From Heminiphilus faecis (GTDB taxonomy: Bacteria; Bacteroidota; Bacteroidia; Bacteroidales; Muribaculaceae), in contig NZ_VSMC01000019.1 of NCBI RefSeq assembly GCF_008728965.1, positions 1-62,472 of the forward strand: DNA of 62,472 nt, in the 5' to 3' direction. Shown here piece after piece: positions 55,822 through 62,472 of the stretch. The notes beneath the pieces were generated by a model. It did not search any database, was not told the origin of the DNA, and saw nothing but the letters and a program-made list of their open reading frames with translations. Made by a program: the position numbers and the translations under genes. Each line of letters starts with the position of its first letter. Position 1 is the first letter of the stretch.

Positions 55822-56475
55822 TCAGTCTTTTATGCCGTATGCGAGGTCGCCTGCGTCGCCCAATCCGGGCACTATATAGCTGTGTGAGTTTATTTCAGGA
55901 TCAATGGCGCCTACCCATATGGTAGTCTTGTTGTCGGGAAACGTAGCTTTGATATAGTCTATGGCGGTTTGCGATGCTATGACTGAAGCTATGTGTATCT
56001 TGGCGGGTGTGCCTTTGGTCAACAGGGCACGATAGCTCAACTCCATTGATGCGCCTGTAGCAAGCATCGGGTCAACAAGTATGAGGATCTTTCCGTCAAG
56101 ACGCGGCGAGGCTATATATTCGATAAACACGTCGAAATTTTCTTTTTCCTTATACTTGCGGTAAGCCGATACAAATGCGTTTTCGCTTTTGTCGAGAGTG
56201 TTGAGGAAGCCTAAATGAAACGGTATGCCGGCACGGAATATTGTTCCGAGGACTATGCCGTCGGCCACGACCTCACACTCTGCCGATGCCAGCGGTGTTG
56301 TTATCTCAATCTTTTTGTAGTCAAAAGTACGGCTTATCTCATAGGCCATCAGCTCGCCTATACGTTCAAGGTTCCGACGGAAGCGCAGCATGTCGTGCTG
56401 TATGTCGACATTTCGCAGTTCCATCATGTATTGGCTGATAATCGAGCGGTGCTCGTCAAAGTTTATAACGTCCAT
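55822..56475 (-). CDS. upp: Uracil phosphoribosyltransferase
   Basis: The 217-residue protein has the UPRT pattern: RFRRNLERIGELMAYEIS, ILRAGIPFHLGFLN-type substrate loop, the PRPP-binding motif GKILILVDPMLATGASMELSYRALL (about residues 128-150) and a C-terminal uracil-binding IVPGLGDAGDLAYG. It salvages uracil to UMP. It follows the HAD phosphatase gene by 12 bp and probably shares its mRNA. Length is normal. Confidence 0.95.
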   Translation of the reverse strand: MDVINFDEHRSIISQYMMELRNVDIQHDMLRFRRNLERIGELMAYEISRTFDYKKIEITTPLASAECEVVADGIVLGTIFRAGIPFHLGFLNTLDKSENAFVSAYRKYKEKENFDVFIEYIASPRLDGKILILVDPMLATGASMELSYRALLTKGTPAKIHIASVIASQTAIDYIKATFPDNKTTIWVGAIDPEINSHSYIVPGLGDAGDLAYGIKD

Positions 56476-56487
56476 GATGTGTTATTT

Positions 56488-57108
56488 TCAGATTGATGGT
56501 GATTGTTCTATGAGTTCGTAATATTCAGAGCCGGGTGGCACGTGCAGTGTTCCGAAGCCGAGCTTTGAGGCCGCCTCGACGTTGGACTGAGAATCATCGA
56601 GAAACAGTGTCTCTTCAGGAGCGATGCCGAAGCGCTCGGTCACGGTAAGGAATATGCGAGGGTCGGGCTTGCAGCATCCGGCTTCGTATGAGGTGACAAT
56701 GCCGTCGAAGTAGTCGTTGACCGAAAGGCCCTCCTGCTGAAAGGCTTTGCTTATGTCGCGGTCCCACATTATGGAGTTGGTGTTGGACAGCATGTATATG
56801 CGGTATTTCCGGCGCAATTCGCGTAGCTTTTCAAGGCGTTTACGCGGTATGCCTATGAGAAATTCGTTGAGGGCGCGGTCGATATCTTCATCCGTGACCT
56901 GACATGGTATATGGAGCCGTACCGCTTTGCGAAACTCCGACTCGCTGACCTTTCCGGCTTCCAGATCGGCAAAAGGGCCCTTTTGTCCGTAATCACCGAG
57001 AAATTCACCTATGTCGGCCATGCCCAATGAACGGAATGCCTCCTCGCAGTTCTCGCGGCGTATATCCATAATGACACCGCCAAGATCAAATAGCAGATTT
57101 TTTATCAT
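56488..57108 (-). CDS. HAD-IA phosphatase (YihX/epoxide-hydrolase-like branch)
   Basis: The 206-residue hydrolase has HAD motif I (LLFDLGGVIMDI, nucleophile Asp about residue 8), motif II in YMLSNTNSI, motif III Lys in CCKPDPRIFL and motif IV FLDDSQSNVEAA. The DLG rather than DxD start places it with the YihX-like subgroup, where Gly replaces the usual acid-base Asp. Substrates of this group are sugar phosphates or flavin/nucleotide phosphates. It is the first gene of a pair with upp. Its -7 element lies 4 nt before the ATG. Confidence 0.85.
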   Translation of the reverse strand: MIKNLLFDLGGVIMDIRRENCEEAFRSLGMADIGEFLGDYGQKGPFADLEAGKVSESEFRKAVRLHIPCQVTDEDIDRALNEFLIGIPRKRLEKLRELRRKYRIYMLSNTNSIMWDRDISKAFQQEGLSVNDYFDGIVTSYEAGCCKPDPRIFLTVTERFGIAPEETLFLDDSQSNVEAASKLGFGTLHVPPGSEYYELIEQSPSI

Positions 57109-57112
57109 AAAG

Positions 57113-57120
57113 CAAACTTA
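57113..57120 (-). promoter_or_regulatory. -7 element of the HAD-upp operon
   Basis: It reads TAAGTTTG on the minus strand and is separated from the ATG at 57108 by CTTT only. Confidence 0.5.
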
Positions 57121-57130
57121 CGAAAAATAT

Positions 57131-57164
57131 ATTAAAAAACGGGAATCACTTGCGCAATTCCCGT
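57131..57164 (-). terminator. Terminator of the PpiD/SurA-like gene
   Basis: On the minus strand ACGGGAAT and ATTCCCGT form a stem around a 10-nt loop, followed by a T6 run. It lies 30 bp after the stop codon. A separate 16-bp perfect palindrome (GACCTTCATGAAGGTC, 57181-57196) overlaps the stop codon. Confidence 0.8.
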
Positions 57165-57194
57165 CATGTCATATCGGTATGACCTTCATGAAGG

Positions 57195-59267
57195 TCAATC
57201 GTTGTAGAACTGAAGAGTGTTGTTGACCACTTTGTTCTTCTTCATCATTATGTCAAAGAAGTTCTGGAGCACAGCCTGATTGCCGTACTGCTGGTCATAG
57301 CGGGCTGCATTTTCCTTATAGTCGTAGGGGCGTGACTGGCTGTCTATGTCATATACCTGATATACATAAACTCCGTTGGTGCCTTCTATCGGGCCTACCA
57401 AGGCTCCTTTTTCCGATACGGGTACCTGACCGAGAAGCACTGACTCCATGGCTCCCACGCCGGGTATGAACATCTGTCCGAATGTGACATCGGTAGAGTC
57501 TACGGTGGATTGCATCGCCTGAGCGTATCCTGCGAGGTCTGAAGCCTTGCCTTTGTACTGGGCGATGAGGTCGGCTGCTTTCTTTGAATTGCGTACTTTT
57601 TCCGTTACGGCCATGAGCACGTCATCATCGGAGAGTGGCATATAACCGGGTTTTATAACTTCATCGAGAGCCACTACGATAAGGCGGTCATTCTGTCCGT
57701 CCTCCATAATGGGCGATACTTGTCCTTTCTTGGCGTCCATAGCCCATTTTACGGCATTGCGGCTGTAGGGAACATTGCCGAGAGCGGCGCTGTTGGCGGT
57801 TATTACAGCGGGTTGCAGCGAATAGCCGGCATTGAGAGCTCTTACTACTGTAAGCGAGTCGGCGTCGGTTATGCCGCTCATAAATGAAGCGAGGTCCTCG
57901 TTGAGTTTGGCTATAGTGGCGTCGGAGGGATATACCTTATATGTAACGGTGGCATAGTCGTATACGGCTACGGGCGCTTTCTTGCTGTTAACGCGCACTA
58001 TGCGGGCGTCGGTAGCGGTGCTGTCCGATATGAAGTAACCGGTGCCGGCGTTAAGTATACGCTCTTTGAGCTCATTATCGGGAGCGGAAGCGAATGAGTT
58101 CCATACATCGGCCTGACCTCCTGCCACGCCGGGCATTTTGAGAGCTTCGTCAAATGCTACACCCGAGTTGAGAGCGGCAAGTAGCGAGTCGCGTCCGGCG
58201 GCATCGCCCTGATATGCGATGAAGTCGATGTTTATCGAGTCTACCGCCATCTTCTTGCTGAGCAGTTTGGCTATTGTGTATTCGTCGTTGATGAACGAAA
58301 GCATTTTTACCGCACCGGCAGTGCTGTCGGTTACAAATGACTTAAGCTGCGGGTTTGTTATGGCCGATGCAGTGGTTGAGCGGCGTTCAACTCCGAAGTT
58401 GCTGTCGCCGTTTACGGCATCAAGGTCTTTTGTGGCGGCAAGTTTGACTACTGTAGTGTCAACAAGTGTGCGGCCTTCAGCTATATCAGCCTGTGAAGGC
58501 TCGATGTTTACGGCAATGTAGTTGACTTTGCGTATCTCGTCGTCAACCTTATACATGTTTTTGTCTTTGTTGTACTGGGCTTTGAGCTCTTCCTTGCTTA
58601 CCGGATACTTGTCGTTGGGAAGATCCATATAGCTTTTCTTTACGTAAGCCATGTGGCTTGTCGAAGCGTTTCCGTCATAATATGATTTTGCATCAAGTTC
58701 GTTGGCTACAAGAGCTCCGGCAAGCAATGCCTGAAATTTCTGTTGCTTGAGGAGCTGCTCCATCTGTTGCTCCTGACGCAGCCAAAGAGCTTGCACCTGC
58801 TGGGCCTGTTCGGCGGGTACTCCGTACTTGCCGGGATTGAAAGCCACATCATATAGCTGCTGGGGCGATTCAAAACCCATCTGCTGGGCAAACTGTATCA
58901 TTGCATAGTGTGCGTTTGAGCCGAGCATTGACTTTGAGAGTTCGTCGTCGGTGACCTGTATGCCAAGGTCTTCGATCTCCTGATTGAGAAGTTGCTCCTG
59001 TATCATGCCGTAAAGAACGCGCTGGTGCAGGGCGGCAGGATCGATTTTGGCGTTTTGCTGCTGGTACTGCTGGTTGGCCTCCTCATAGCGGCGTTGAAAT
59101 TCTTGGATGTCGATTTTGTGACTGCCGACTTTGGCTATGGTTGTGCCATTGCCGAAAAGTGTGCGGCCTGAAGTAAAGAAGTCACCGATGACAAATGCCA
59201 ATAACGCGGCACCTACCACGATGAGGAGCAGAGTAGATCTCTTGCGGATTTTTTCAAGTGTTGCCAT
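57195..59267 (-). CDS. PpiD/SurA-like membrane-anchored peptidyl-prolyl isomerase
   Basis: The 690-residue protein has a single N-terminal membrane anchor (STLLLIVVGAALLAFVIGDFF, residues 12-32) and a SurA-like chaperone region (about 40-180: KVGSHKIDIQEFQRRYEEANQQ, RVLYGMIQEQLLNQEIEDLGI). A parvulin-like region lies about 330-450 with weak conservation, and a second chaperone-type C-terminal region follows. It is the Bacteroidota counterpart of PpiD, which assists folding of exported proteins at the inner membrane. It stands alone, with a promoter at 59349-59356 and its own terminator. Confidence 0.88.
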   Translation of the reverse strand: MATLEKIRKRSTLLLIVVGAALLAFVIGDFFTSGRTLFGNGTTIAKVGSHKIDIQEFQRRYEEANQQYQQQNAKIDPAALHQRVLYGMIQEQLLNQEIEDLGIQVTDDELSKSMLGSNAHYAMIQFAQQMGFESPQQLYDVAFNPGKYGVPAEQAQQVQALWLRQEQQMEQLLKQQKFQALLAGALVANELDAKSYYDGNASTSHMAYVKKSYMDLPNDKYPVSKEELKAQYNKDKNMYKVDDEIRKVNYIAVNIEPSQADIAEGRTLVDTTVVKLAATKDLDAVNGDSNFGVERRSTTASAITNPQLKSFVTDSTAGAVKMLSFINDEYTIAKLLSKKMAVDSINIDFIAYQGDAAGRDSLLAALNSGVAFDEALKMPGVAGGQADVWNSFASAPDNELKERILNAGTGYFISDSTATDARIVRVNSKKAPVAVYDYATVTYKVYPSDATIAKLNEDLASFMSGITDADSLTVVRALNAGYSLQPAVITANSAALGNVPYSRNAVKWAMDAKKGQVSPIMEDGQNDRLIVVALDEVIKPGYMPLSDDDVLMAVTEKVRNSKKAADLIAQYKGKASDLAGYAQAMQSTVDSTDVTFGQMFIPGVGAMESVLLGQVPVSEKGALVGPIEGTNGVYVYQVYDIDSQSRPYDYKENAARYDQQYGNQAVLQNFFDIMMKKNKVVNNTLQFYND

Positions 59268-59348
59268 TTATTGCTTTGAATTTAATTTTTTATCATTGAT
59301 AATGAGTGGTTTCTGTCTTTATGCGAGGCGCATGAAGACAAAATCGCA

Positions 59349-59356
59349 CAAAGATA
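59349..59356 (-). promoter_or_regulatory. -7 element of the PpiD-like gene
   Basis: It reads TATCTTTG on the minus strand, about 81 nt upstream of the ATG at 59267. Confidence 0.55.
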
Positions 59357-59455
59357 CTAATTTTAAATCGTAAATCACAGCCTCAAATCGCAAATTTATC
59401 ATAAACCGTAATAATTACGTAGTTAAGTGTCATGATGCGTCCGGCGTGGGTGGCT

Positions 59456-60742
59456 TTAAAGTCCGAAAGCACGTTTGATATCTTCGGTCTTGTCAAGTTT
59501 TTCCCATGTAAACAGTTCGACTTCGAGCGTTTTTTCCGGTTCGTATTTTGACGTGAAGGTCTTTTTTACAGTCATCGGTTCGCGGCCAACATGTCCGAAT
59601 GCCGCTGTCTCCTGATATATGGGATTGCGGAGTTTCAGACGTTTTTCGATAGCGTTGGGCCTCATGTCAAACAGTTCTTTTACACGTTGTGATATTTCGG
59701 CGTCGCTCATGTTGACTTTGGCCGTGTTGCGGGTGTTTACATACAGGCTCACAGGCTCTGCCACGCCTATGGCGTAGGCCACCTGTACAAGGGCTTCGTC
59801 GGCAACGCCGGCTGCCACAAGATTTTTGGCTATGTGACGGGCCGCATAAGCTGCGGAACGGTCTACTTTAGACGGGTCTTTGCCTGAAAATGCGCCGCCG
59901 CCATGCGCTCCGCGGCCGCCGTAGGTGTCAACTATTATTTTACGTCCGGTAAGACCTGTGTCGCCGTGAGGGCCGCCGATTACAAACTTGCCGGTGGGAT
60001 TTACATGCAGTATCAGCTTGTCGTCAAACAACTGTTGTACCGACTCTGGCAGTTTTGACACAACACGAGGCAGCAGTATGGTTTTTACGTCATCGCGTAT
60101 CTTCTCGAGCATCATCATGTCGGCTTCATCCTGCGATGCGGCATTGTCGGCGGGGATGAACTCGTCGTGCTGGGTAGATATGACGATGGTGTGTATTCTT
60201 ACCGGTTTGCCTTCGGGTGAATACTCTACCGTGACCTGACTTTTGGCGTCGGGTCTAAGATAAGTCATGTCAATGCTTTCGCGACGTATTGCCGACAGTT
60301 CGCGTAGAAGCATATGGCTCAGGTCGAGGGGAAGAGGCATGTAGTTGGGTGTCTCGTTGCATGCATAGCCGAACATCATTCCTTGGTCGCCGGCTCCTTG
60401 CTCCTCTTCAATGGCGCGTTCGACACCGCGGTTTATATCGACGCTTTGCTCGTGTAAGGCGGAAAATACTCCGCATGCGTTGCCGTCAAATTTAAGTTCG
60501 CTGCGGTTGTAGCCTATCTCGTTGATCACGCGGCGGGTGACATCCATCAGGTCTATGTAGGCGTTGCTCTTGACCTCTCCGGCCACTACTACTTGTCCGG
60601 TGGTGACAAGGGTCTCGCATGCTACTTTGGATTGCGGATCATGGGCAAGGAATTCGTCAAGAATTGCGTCCGATATCTGGTCGGCGACTTTGTCGGGATG
60701 GCCTTCCGAGACCGATTCCGATGTAAAAAGGTAGTTGTTCAT
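59456..60742 (-). CDS. metK: S-adenosylmethionine synthetase
   Basis: Read from ATG 60742 ([22 protein letters not shown]) the enzyme has 428 residues, with the MetK hallmarks [15 protein letters not shown], the signature hexapeptide region [33 protein letters not shown] and the phosphate-binding [16 protein letters not shown]. It makes SAM from methionine and ATP. An upstream in-frame start at 60826 is rejected: it would translate the riboswitch terminator. Expression should be controlled by the SAM-II-like leader just upstream. Length is somewhat above the E. coli enzyme (384), as usual in Bacteroidota. Confidence 0.97.
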   Translation of the reverse strand: MNNYLFTSESVSEGHPDKVADQISDAILDEFLAHDPQSKVACETLVTTGQVVVAGEVKSNAYIDLMDVTRRVINEIGYNRSELKFDGNACGVFSALHEQSVDINRGVERAIEEEQGAGDQGMMFGYACNETPNYMPLPLDLSHMLLRELSAIRRESIDMTYLRPDAKSQVTVEYSPEGKPVRIHTIVISTQHDEFIPADNAASQDEADMMMLEKIRDDVKTILLPRVVSKLPESVQQLFDDKLILHVNPTGKFVIGGPHGDTGLTGRKIIVDTYGGRGAHGGGAFSGKDPSKVDRSAAYAARHIAKNLVAAGVADEALVQVAYAIGVAEPVSLYVNTRNTAKVNMSDAEISQRVKELFDMRPNAIEKRLKLRNPIYQETAAFGHVGREPMTVKKTFTSKYEPEKTLEVELFTWEKLDKTEDIKRAFGL

Positions 60743-60773
60743 CTTATTTTTGATAAAGTTTATAAACTGATTG

Positions 60774-60812
60774 AAATAAAAAATCTCCACATCGGGCATA
60801 TGCCGTGCGGAG
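60774..60812 (-). terminator. Expression-platform terminator of the metK leader
   Basis: On the minus strand CTCCGCA pairs with TGTGGAG (with one G-U pair), an inner CGGC/GCCCG stem lies between, and a T6 run follows. It lies inside the leader, between the aptamer and the metK ATG, so it can act as a SAM-dependent attenuator. Confidence 0.75.
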
Positions 60813-60847
60813 CGTAGTCTGACCAAAACTTGCCGATTGCAAATGAA

Positions 60848-60905
60848 TCTTGCGGTTTTAGCATTTTTTACAGTGGTTGCAAGCAGCCAAATTTCTCCAC
60901 CCGGG
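60848..60905 (-). promoter_or_regulatory. SAM-II-like riboswitch aptamer upstream of metK
   Basis: On the minus strand the leader shows a short P1 stem (GTGG 60900-60897 with CCAC 60876-60873). The loop holds AAATTTGG and ends TTGCAA directly before the 3' strand of P1. A single-stranded stretch follows with AAAATGCTAAAACC. The element TTGCAA-P1'-(n)-AATG-CTAAAA is the pattern I know from SAM-II (metA/SAM_alpha) aptamers, and loop GG can pair with the terminal CC as the pseudoknot. Placement before metK with a terminator further down fits. The assignment is by pattern memory, not by covariance search. Confidence 0.65.
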
Positions 60906-60929
60906 TGTATACCCTGTCTGTTTTCGGCG

Positions 60930-60937
60930 CAAAGTTA
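60930..60937 (-). promoter_or_regulatory. -7 element of metK
   Basis: It reads TAACTTTG on the minus strand, about 25 nt upstream of the riboswitch. The leader to the ATG is about 180 nt. Confidence 0.65.
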
Positions 60938-60994
60938 ATATTTTATTCTGAAATAATAAGTTATATCTAATGTTTTAACATTCGTTTCTCTTGG

Positions 60995-61594
60995 TTATAA
61001 TGTGCAGAAAAAGGTCACTAAAAACGGAACCGAGAAGTCTACGACGAAGCCGTGAAATACCGACACTATGACCATGTCGCGCCCTGATACCTGCGATATT
61101 ATAGGAAGGGTGGTGTCCATTGAGGTGGCGCCTCCGGCCGATATCGGAGCAAGACGACCGAAAATTGTAGCGAGTACGGGAGCTCCGAGAAGAGTGATGA
61201 TTTCGCGGAATATATTGGAGAGCAACGCTATCGTGCCAAGTTCGGCTCCGTAATATTCTGATATGAATATACTTGACAGAGAGTAATATCCGAAGCCTGA
61301 GCCTATGGCAAGGCATTCAGTGGCAGTGCGGGGTATAAACAGGCTTATTAGAGCGCATCCAGCCAATGTGCCGCCGATTGTCATAAGCGGTAATAACAGC
61401 AGGCGCGGGTCTGCGCTCCTGATGCCTTTGAGAGAGTCTGCGTCATGTCCTACATTCATTCCTACGAAAAACATAAGGGCGGCCAGCGCGTAGAAGCTTA
61501 TGCCGTAATCGGTGTCAGGCAGTTTAATCCATCCGGCGATGCCGCATACGACCCCGATTAAAAAAAATAGTATTATTACAATACTCCCTTTCAT
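60995..61594 (-). CDS. LysO-family lysine exporter, large (C-terminal) part
   Basis: Read from ATG 61594 (MKGSIVIILFFLIGVVCGIAG) this is a 199-residue membrane protein with about six helices and the LysO/DUF340 core: FYALAALMFFVGMNVGHDADSL, GSGFGYYSLSSIFISEYYGAELGTIALLSNIFREI and SGRDMVIVSVFHGFVVDFSVPFL. E. coli LysO, a single protein of about 300 residues, exports L-lysine. Here the N-terminal part is the separate gene immediately upstream, overlapping by ATGA. A longer in-frame start at 61690 lies within that gene and is rejected. Confidence 0.82.
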   Translation of the reverse strand: MKGSIVIILFFLIGVVCGIAGWIKLPDTDYGISFYALAALMFFVGMNVGHDADSLKGIRSADPRLLLLPLMTIGGTLAGCALISLFIPRTATECLAIGSGFGYYSLSSIFISEYYGAELGTIALLSNIFREIITLLGAPVLATIFGRLAPISAGGATSMDTTLPIISQVSGRDMVIVSVFHGFVVDFSVPFLVTFFCTL

Positions 61595-61866
61595 CGTTTG
61601 CTCTTTTTTCCGGTTATGTATTTCCATAATATGCAGGCTGCGACGGCGCTGCCGAGTGTCGCGGCCAAGGATAGAACTATCGCCTGCCATCCTAAACTCA
61701 GTGCTCCATGTATCACTGCGTCGTTGGCTCCGGCTTCAAGCCCGAGCAGAAACAGCAGAAGCCATACGAGGCTTGTGATTGTGGCGCTTATCCAAGGTAT
61801 GCGTCGGTTGCGTAACAGCAGACCTGTTGCGACGCCGGTAAGCATTATTGCTATGAGAACTATCAT
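61591..61866 (-). CDS. LysO-family lysine exporter, small (N-terminal) part
   Basis: The 91-residue protein has three hydrophobic helices (MIVLIAIMLTGVATGLLL, TITSLVWLLLFLLGLEAGAND, WQAIVLSLAATLGSAVAACIL). Its GLEAGAND segment and size match the N-terminal third of fused LysO proteins. The stop overlaps the start of the large part (ATGA, 61594-61591), so equal, coupled synthesis of a two-subunit exporter is expected. Neither half alone spans the full LysO fold. It is first in a two-gene operon; no exact -7 element is visible (GAACTTTG just upstream is one base off). Confidence 0.78.
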   Translation of the reverse strand: MIVLIAIMLTGVATGLLLRNRRIPWISATITSLVWLLLFLLGLEAGANDAVIHGALSLGWQAIVLSLAATLGSAVAACILWKYITGKKSKR

Positions 61867-62160
61867 TATGTGATGCTTTATATGTCTTGTTTTCTATTTT
61901 GTATGCAAAGTTCCGAAAAAAAATGCAGACAACAATATATTGTGTGTTTTCCGGGCTTTTGTCGGATGATTTCTTTAAATTTTGCAACGGCGCTTAAAAT
62001 TAATTAAAATGACATTTTGGTGTAACACGATTGCAACAGGCTGAAGCTATCTTTGCAATATCATTAGATGTATGTGGTACTATTATTTCTAATGAGATAA
62101 AATATCACAATCATTACCATTAGAACATTATTGCAAAGTTATAAAAGTAATTAGAAAGAG
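61867..62160. other. AT-rich intergenic region left of the insertion sequence
   Basis: No gene is visible. It holds an exact plus-strand -7 element (TATCTTTG, 62048-62055) with no matched gene behind it except the transposase 350 bp away. An inverted repeat of 10 bp (CTTTGCAATA at 62051-62060, TATTGCAAAG at 62130-62139) is also present. Confidence 0.4.
62048..62055 (+). promoter_or_regulatory. Orphan -7 element in the right-hand intergenic region
   Basis: TATCTTTG matches the consensus. A transcript from here would traverse the hairpin cluster at 62226-62371 before the transposase start, or could represent a non-coding RNA. Confidence 0.35.
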
Positions 62161-62225
62161 TGGGCTCTATTTCTTTCCTATAAAAGAGAGAATCCGAAAT
62201 CTCGGACGGAGCAAGGATTGGAAAT

Positions 62226-62371
62226 GGTCGCGATGACCTTAGTCCGCCCCACCATATACAGGTTTTCACCTGTCGCGAGGCTGCAACTTGGTTGCGGCCT
62301 CCTTTCGTATAATCAGCAGGTTAGGCGCGCCCACATTGCAATTAGGGGTCAGCGGATTTTCCCGGTGGGCG
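62226..62371. repeat. Hairpin cluster in the insertion sequence leader
   Basis: Consecutive hairpins: GGTC/GACC (62227-62239 region), CAGGT/ACCTG (about 62260-62273), GAGGC-GCAAC/GTTGC-GCCTC (62277-62301) and CGCCCAC/GTGGGCG (62328-62371). They resemble in style the short hairpins of the array at 33.6-35.9 kb. Confidence 0.55.
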
Positions 62372-62396
62372 ACGTGGATGTATCGTGGTATAGTAT

Positions 62397-62404
62397 TACC
62401 TTTG
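62397..62404 (+). promoter_or_regulatory. -7 element directly before the transposase start
   Basis: TACCTTTG matches TAnnTTTG and ends 4 nt before the ATG at 62409. Confidence 0.5.
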
Positions 62405-62408
62405 CATC

Positions 62409-62472
62409 ATGAAATCGGAAAAACTGCTTCGAGCCATCCTGCCGGAGGTACTCATAGATAATTTTGAAGTCG
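62409..62472 (+). CDS. Transposase N-terminus, ISAon1-like (partial)
   Basis: Only 21 codons are visible. The start MKSEKLLRAILPEVL followed by IDNFEV resembles the N-terminal region of ISAon1-family transposases common in Bacteroidales. The rest lies beyond the window, so the catalytic domain cannot be inspected. A promoter-like element lies immediately upstream. Confidence is limited by length. Confidence 0.5.
   Translation, partial: MKSEKLLRAILPEVLIDNFEV

Larger units (their letters stand above)
62162..62472 (+). mobile_element. Left part of an insertion sequence (cut by window edge)
   Basis: From about 62162 (GGGCTCTATTTCTTTCC, a possible terminal inverted repeat) the composition changes to GC-richer DNA with a string of hairpins, followed by a transposase start at 62409. 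The right end, and so the paired terminal repeat and target-site duplication, lie outside the window. The left boundary is therefore only an estimate. Confidence 0.45.

Noticed and set aside
60743-60826. N-terminal extension of metK
   Set aside because: It would translate the leader terminator hairpin region; MetK proteins begin at the [14 protein letters not shown] position.
61595-61690. N-terminal extension of the large LysO gene
   Set aside because: It lies inside the small LysO gene, is rich in Arg and Ser and does not resemble a membrane-protein start, while ATG 61594 gives the ATGA overlap.
62051-62139. Ends of a small mobile element, from the inverted repeat CTTTGCAATA/TATTGCAAAG
   Set aside because: The repeat is only 10 bp, one arm overlaps a promoter element, and no flanking duplication is visible.

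Overview
The window looks like chromosomal DNA of a Bacteroidota gut-type anaerobe, order Bacteroidales. This rests on many upstream elements of the TAnnTTTG (-7) type, a SusC/SusD pair, a type V (Mfa/Fim-like) fimbrial operon, BACON-domain lipoproteins, GldD/GldE, an RprXY-like two-component system and an almost complete absence of Shine-Dalgarno sequences. Placement in a Muribaculaceae-like lineage is inference only. Gene content is mostly ordinary, with one clearly unusual accessory stretch (about 33.5-35.9 kb) and several homopolymer-linked anomalies.

Layout. 1-5.5 kb, minus strand: fimbrial operon in the order DUF3575 protein, Mfa1-like major pilin, Mfa2/FimB-like anchor, fimbrillin-like lipoprotein and a DUF4906-like accessory protein cut by the window edge. 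5.8-9.2 kb: thioredoxin-fold lipoprotein and a six-hairpin glycosidase. 9.3-13.2 kb: small DUF6291-like protein, gapA, mscL and carboxynorspermidine synthase. 13.2-18.4 kb, minus: large GH2 enzyme followed by a sialate O-acetylesterase. 18.7-24.4 kb: tripartite RND efflux operon. 25.0-33.5 kb: SusC-SusD operon with an HExxH lipoprotein, a DUF4302 lipoprotein and a BACON lipoprotein, an architecture like the B. thetaiotaomicron peptide importer BT2261-2264.

33.5-35.9 kb: a hairpin-rich composite repeat array with an embedded REP-associated-type (Y1/IS200-like) transposase, between the convergent ends of the SusCD operon and carB. 35.9-46.3 kb: carB, amtB (frameshifted at a T7 run), a possible 38-aa lipoprotein, then PPTase, gldD and gldE, and rpiB with an MsbA-like ABC exporter. 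46.3-50.0 kb: three lipoproteins, one (BACON plus BspA-like LRR) frameshifted at an A6 run just after its start codon. 50.0-55.7 kb: polyferredoxin-thyA-folA operon, era, a candidate small RNA and rprY-rprX. 55.8-61.9 kb, minus: HAD phosphatase and upp, a PpiD/SurA-like foldase, metK behind a SAM-II-like riboswitch with terminator, and a lysine exporter (LysO) split into two overlapping genes. The right edge enters an insertion sequence with an ISAon1-like transposase start.

The most interesting points are the transposase-repeat array, in which short repeat copies appear to keep a decayed 3' tail of the transposase gene; two homopolymer frameshifts and two promoter-proximal G tracts that could be phase-variable (or, for the frameshifts, assembly errors); the metK riboswitch; a candidate sRNA between era and rprY; and a set of promoters placed so close to start codons that the mRNAs should be leaderless or nearly so.
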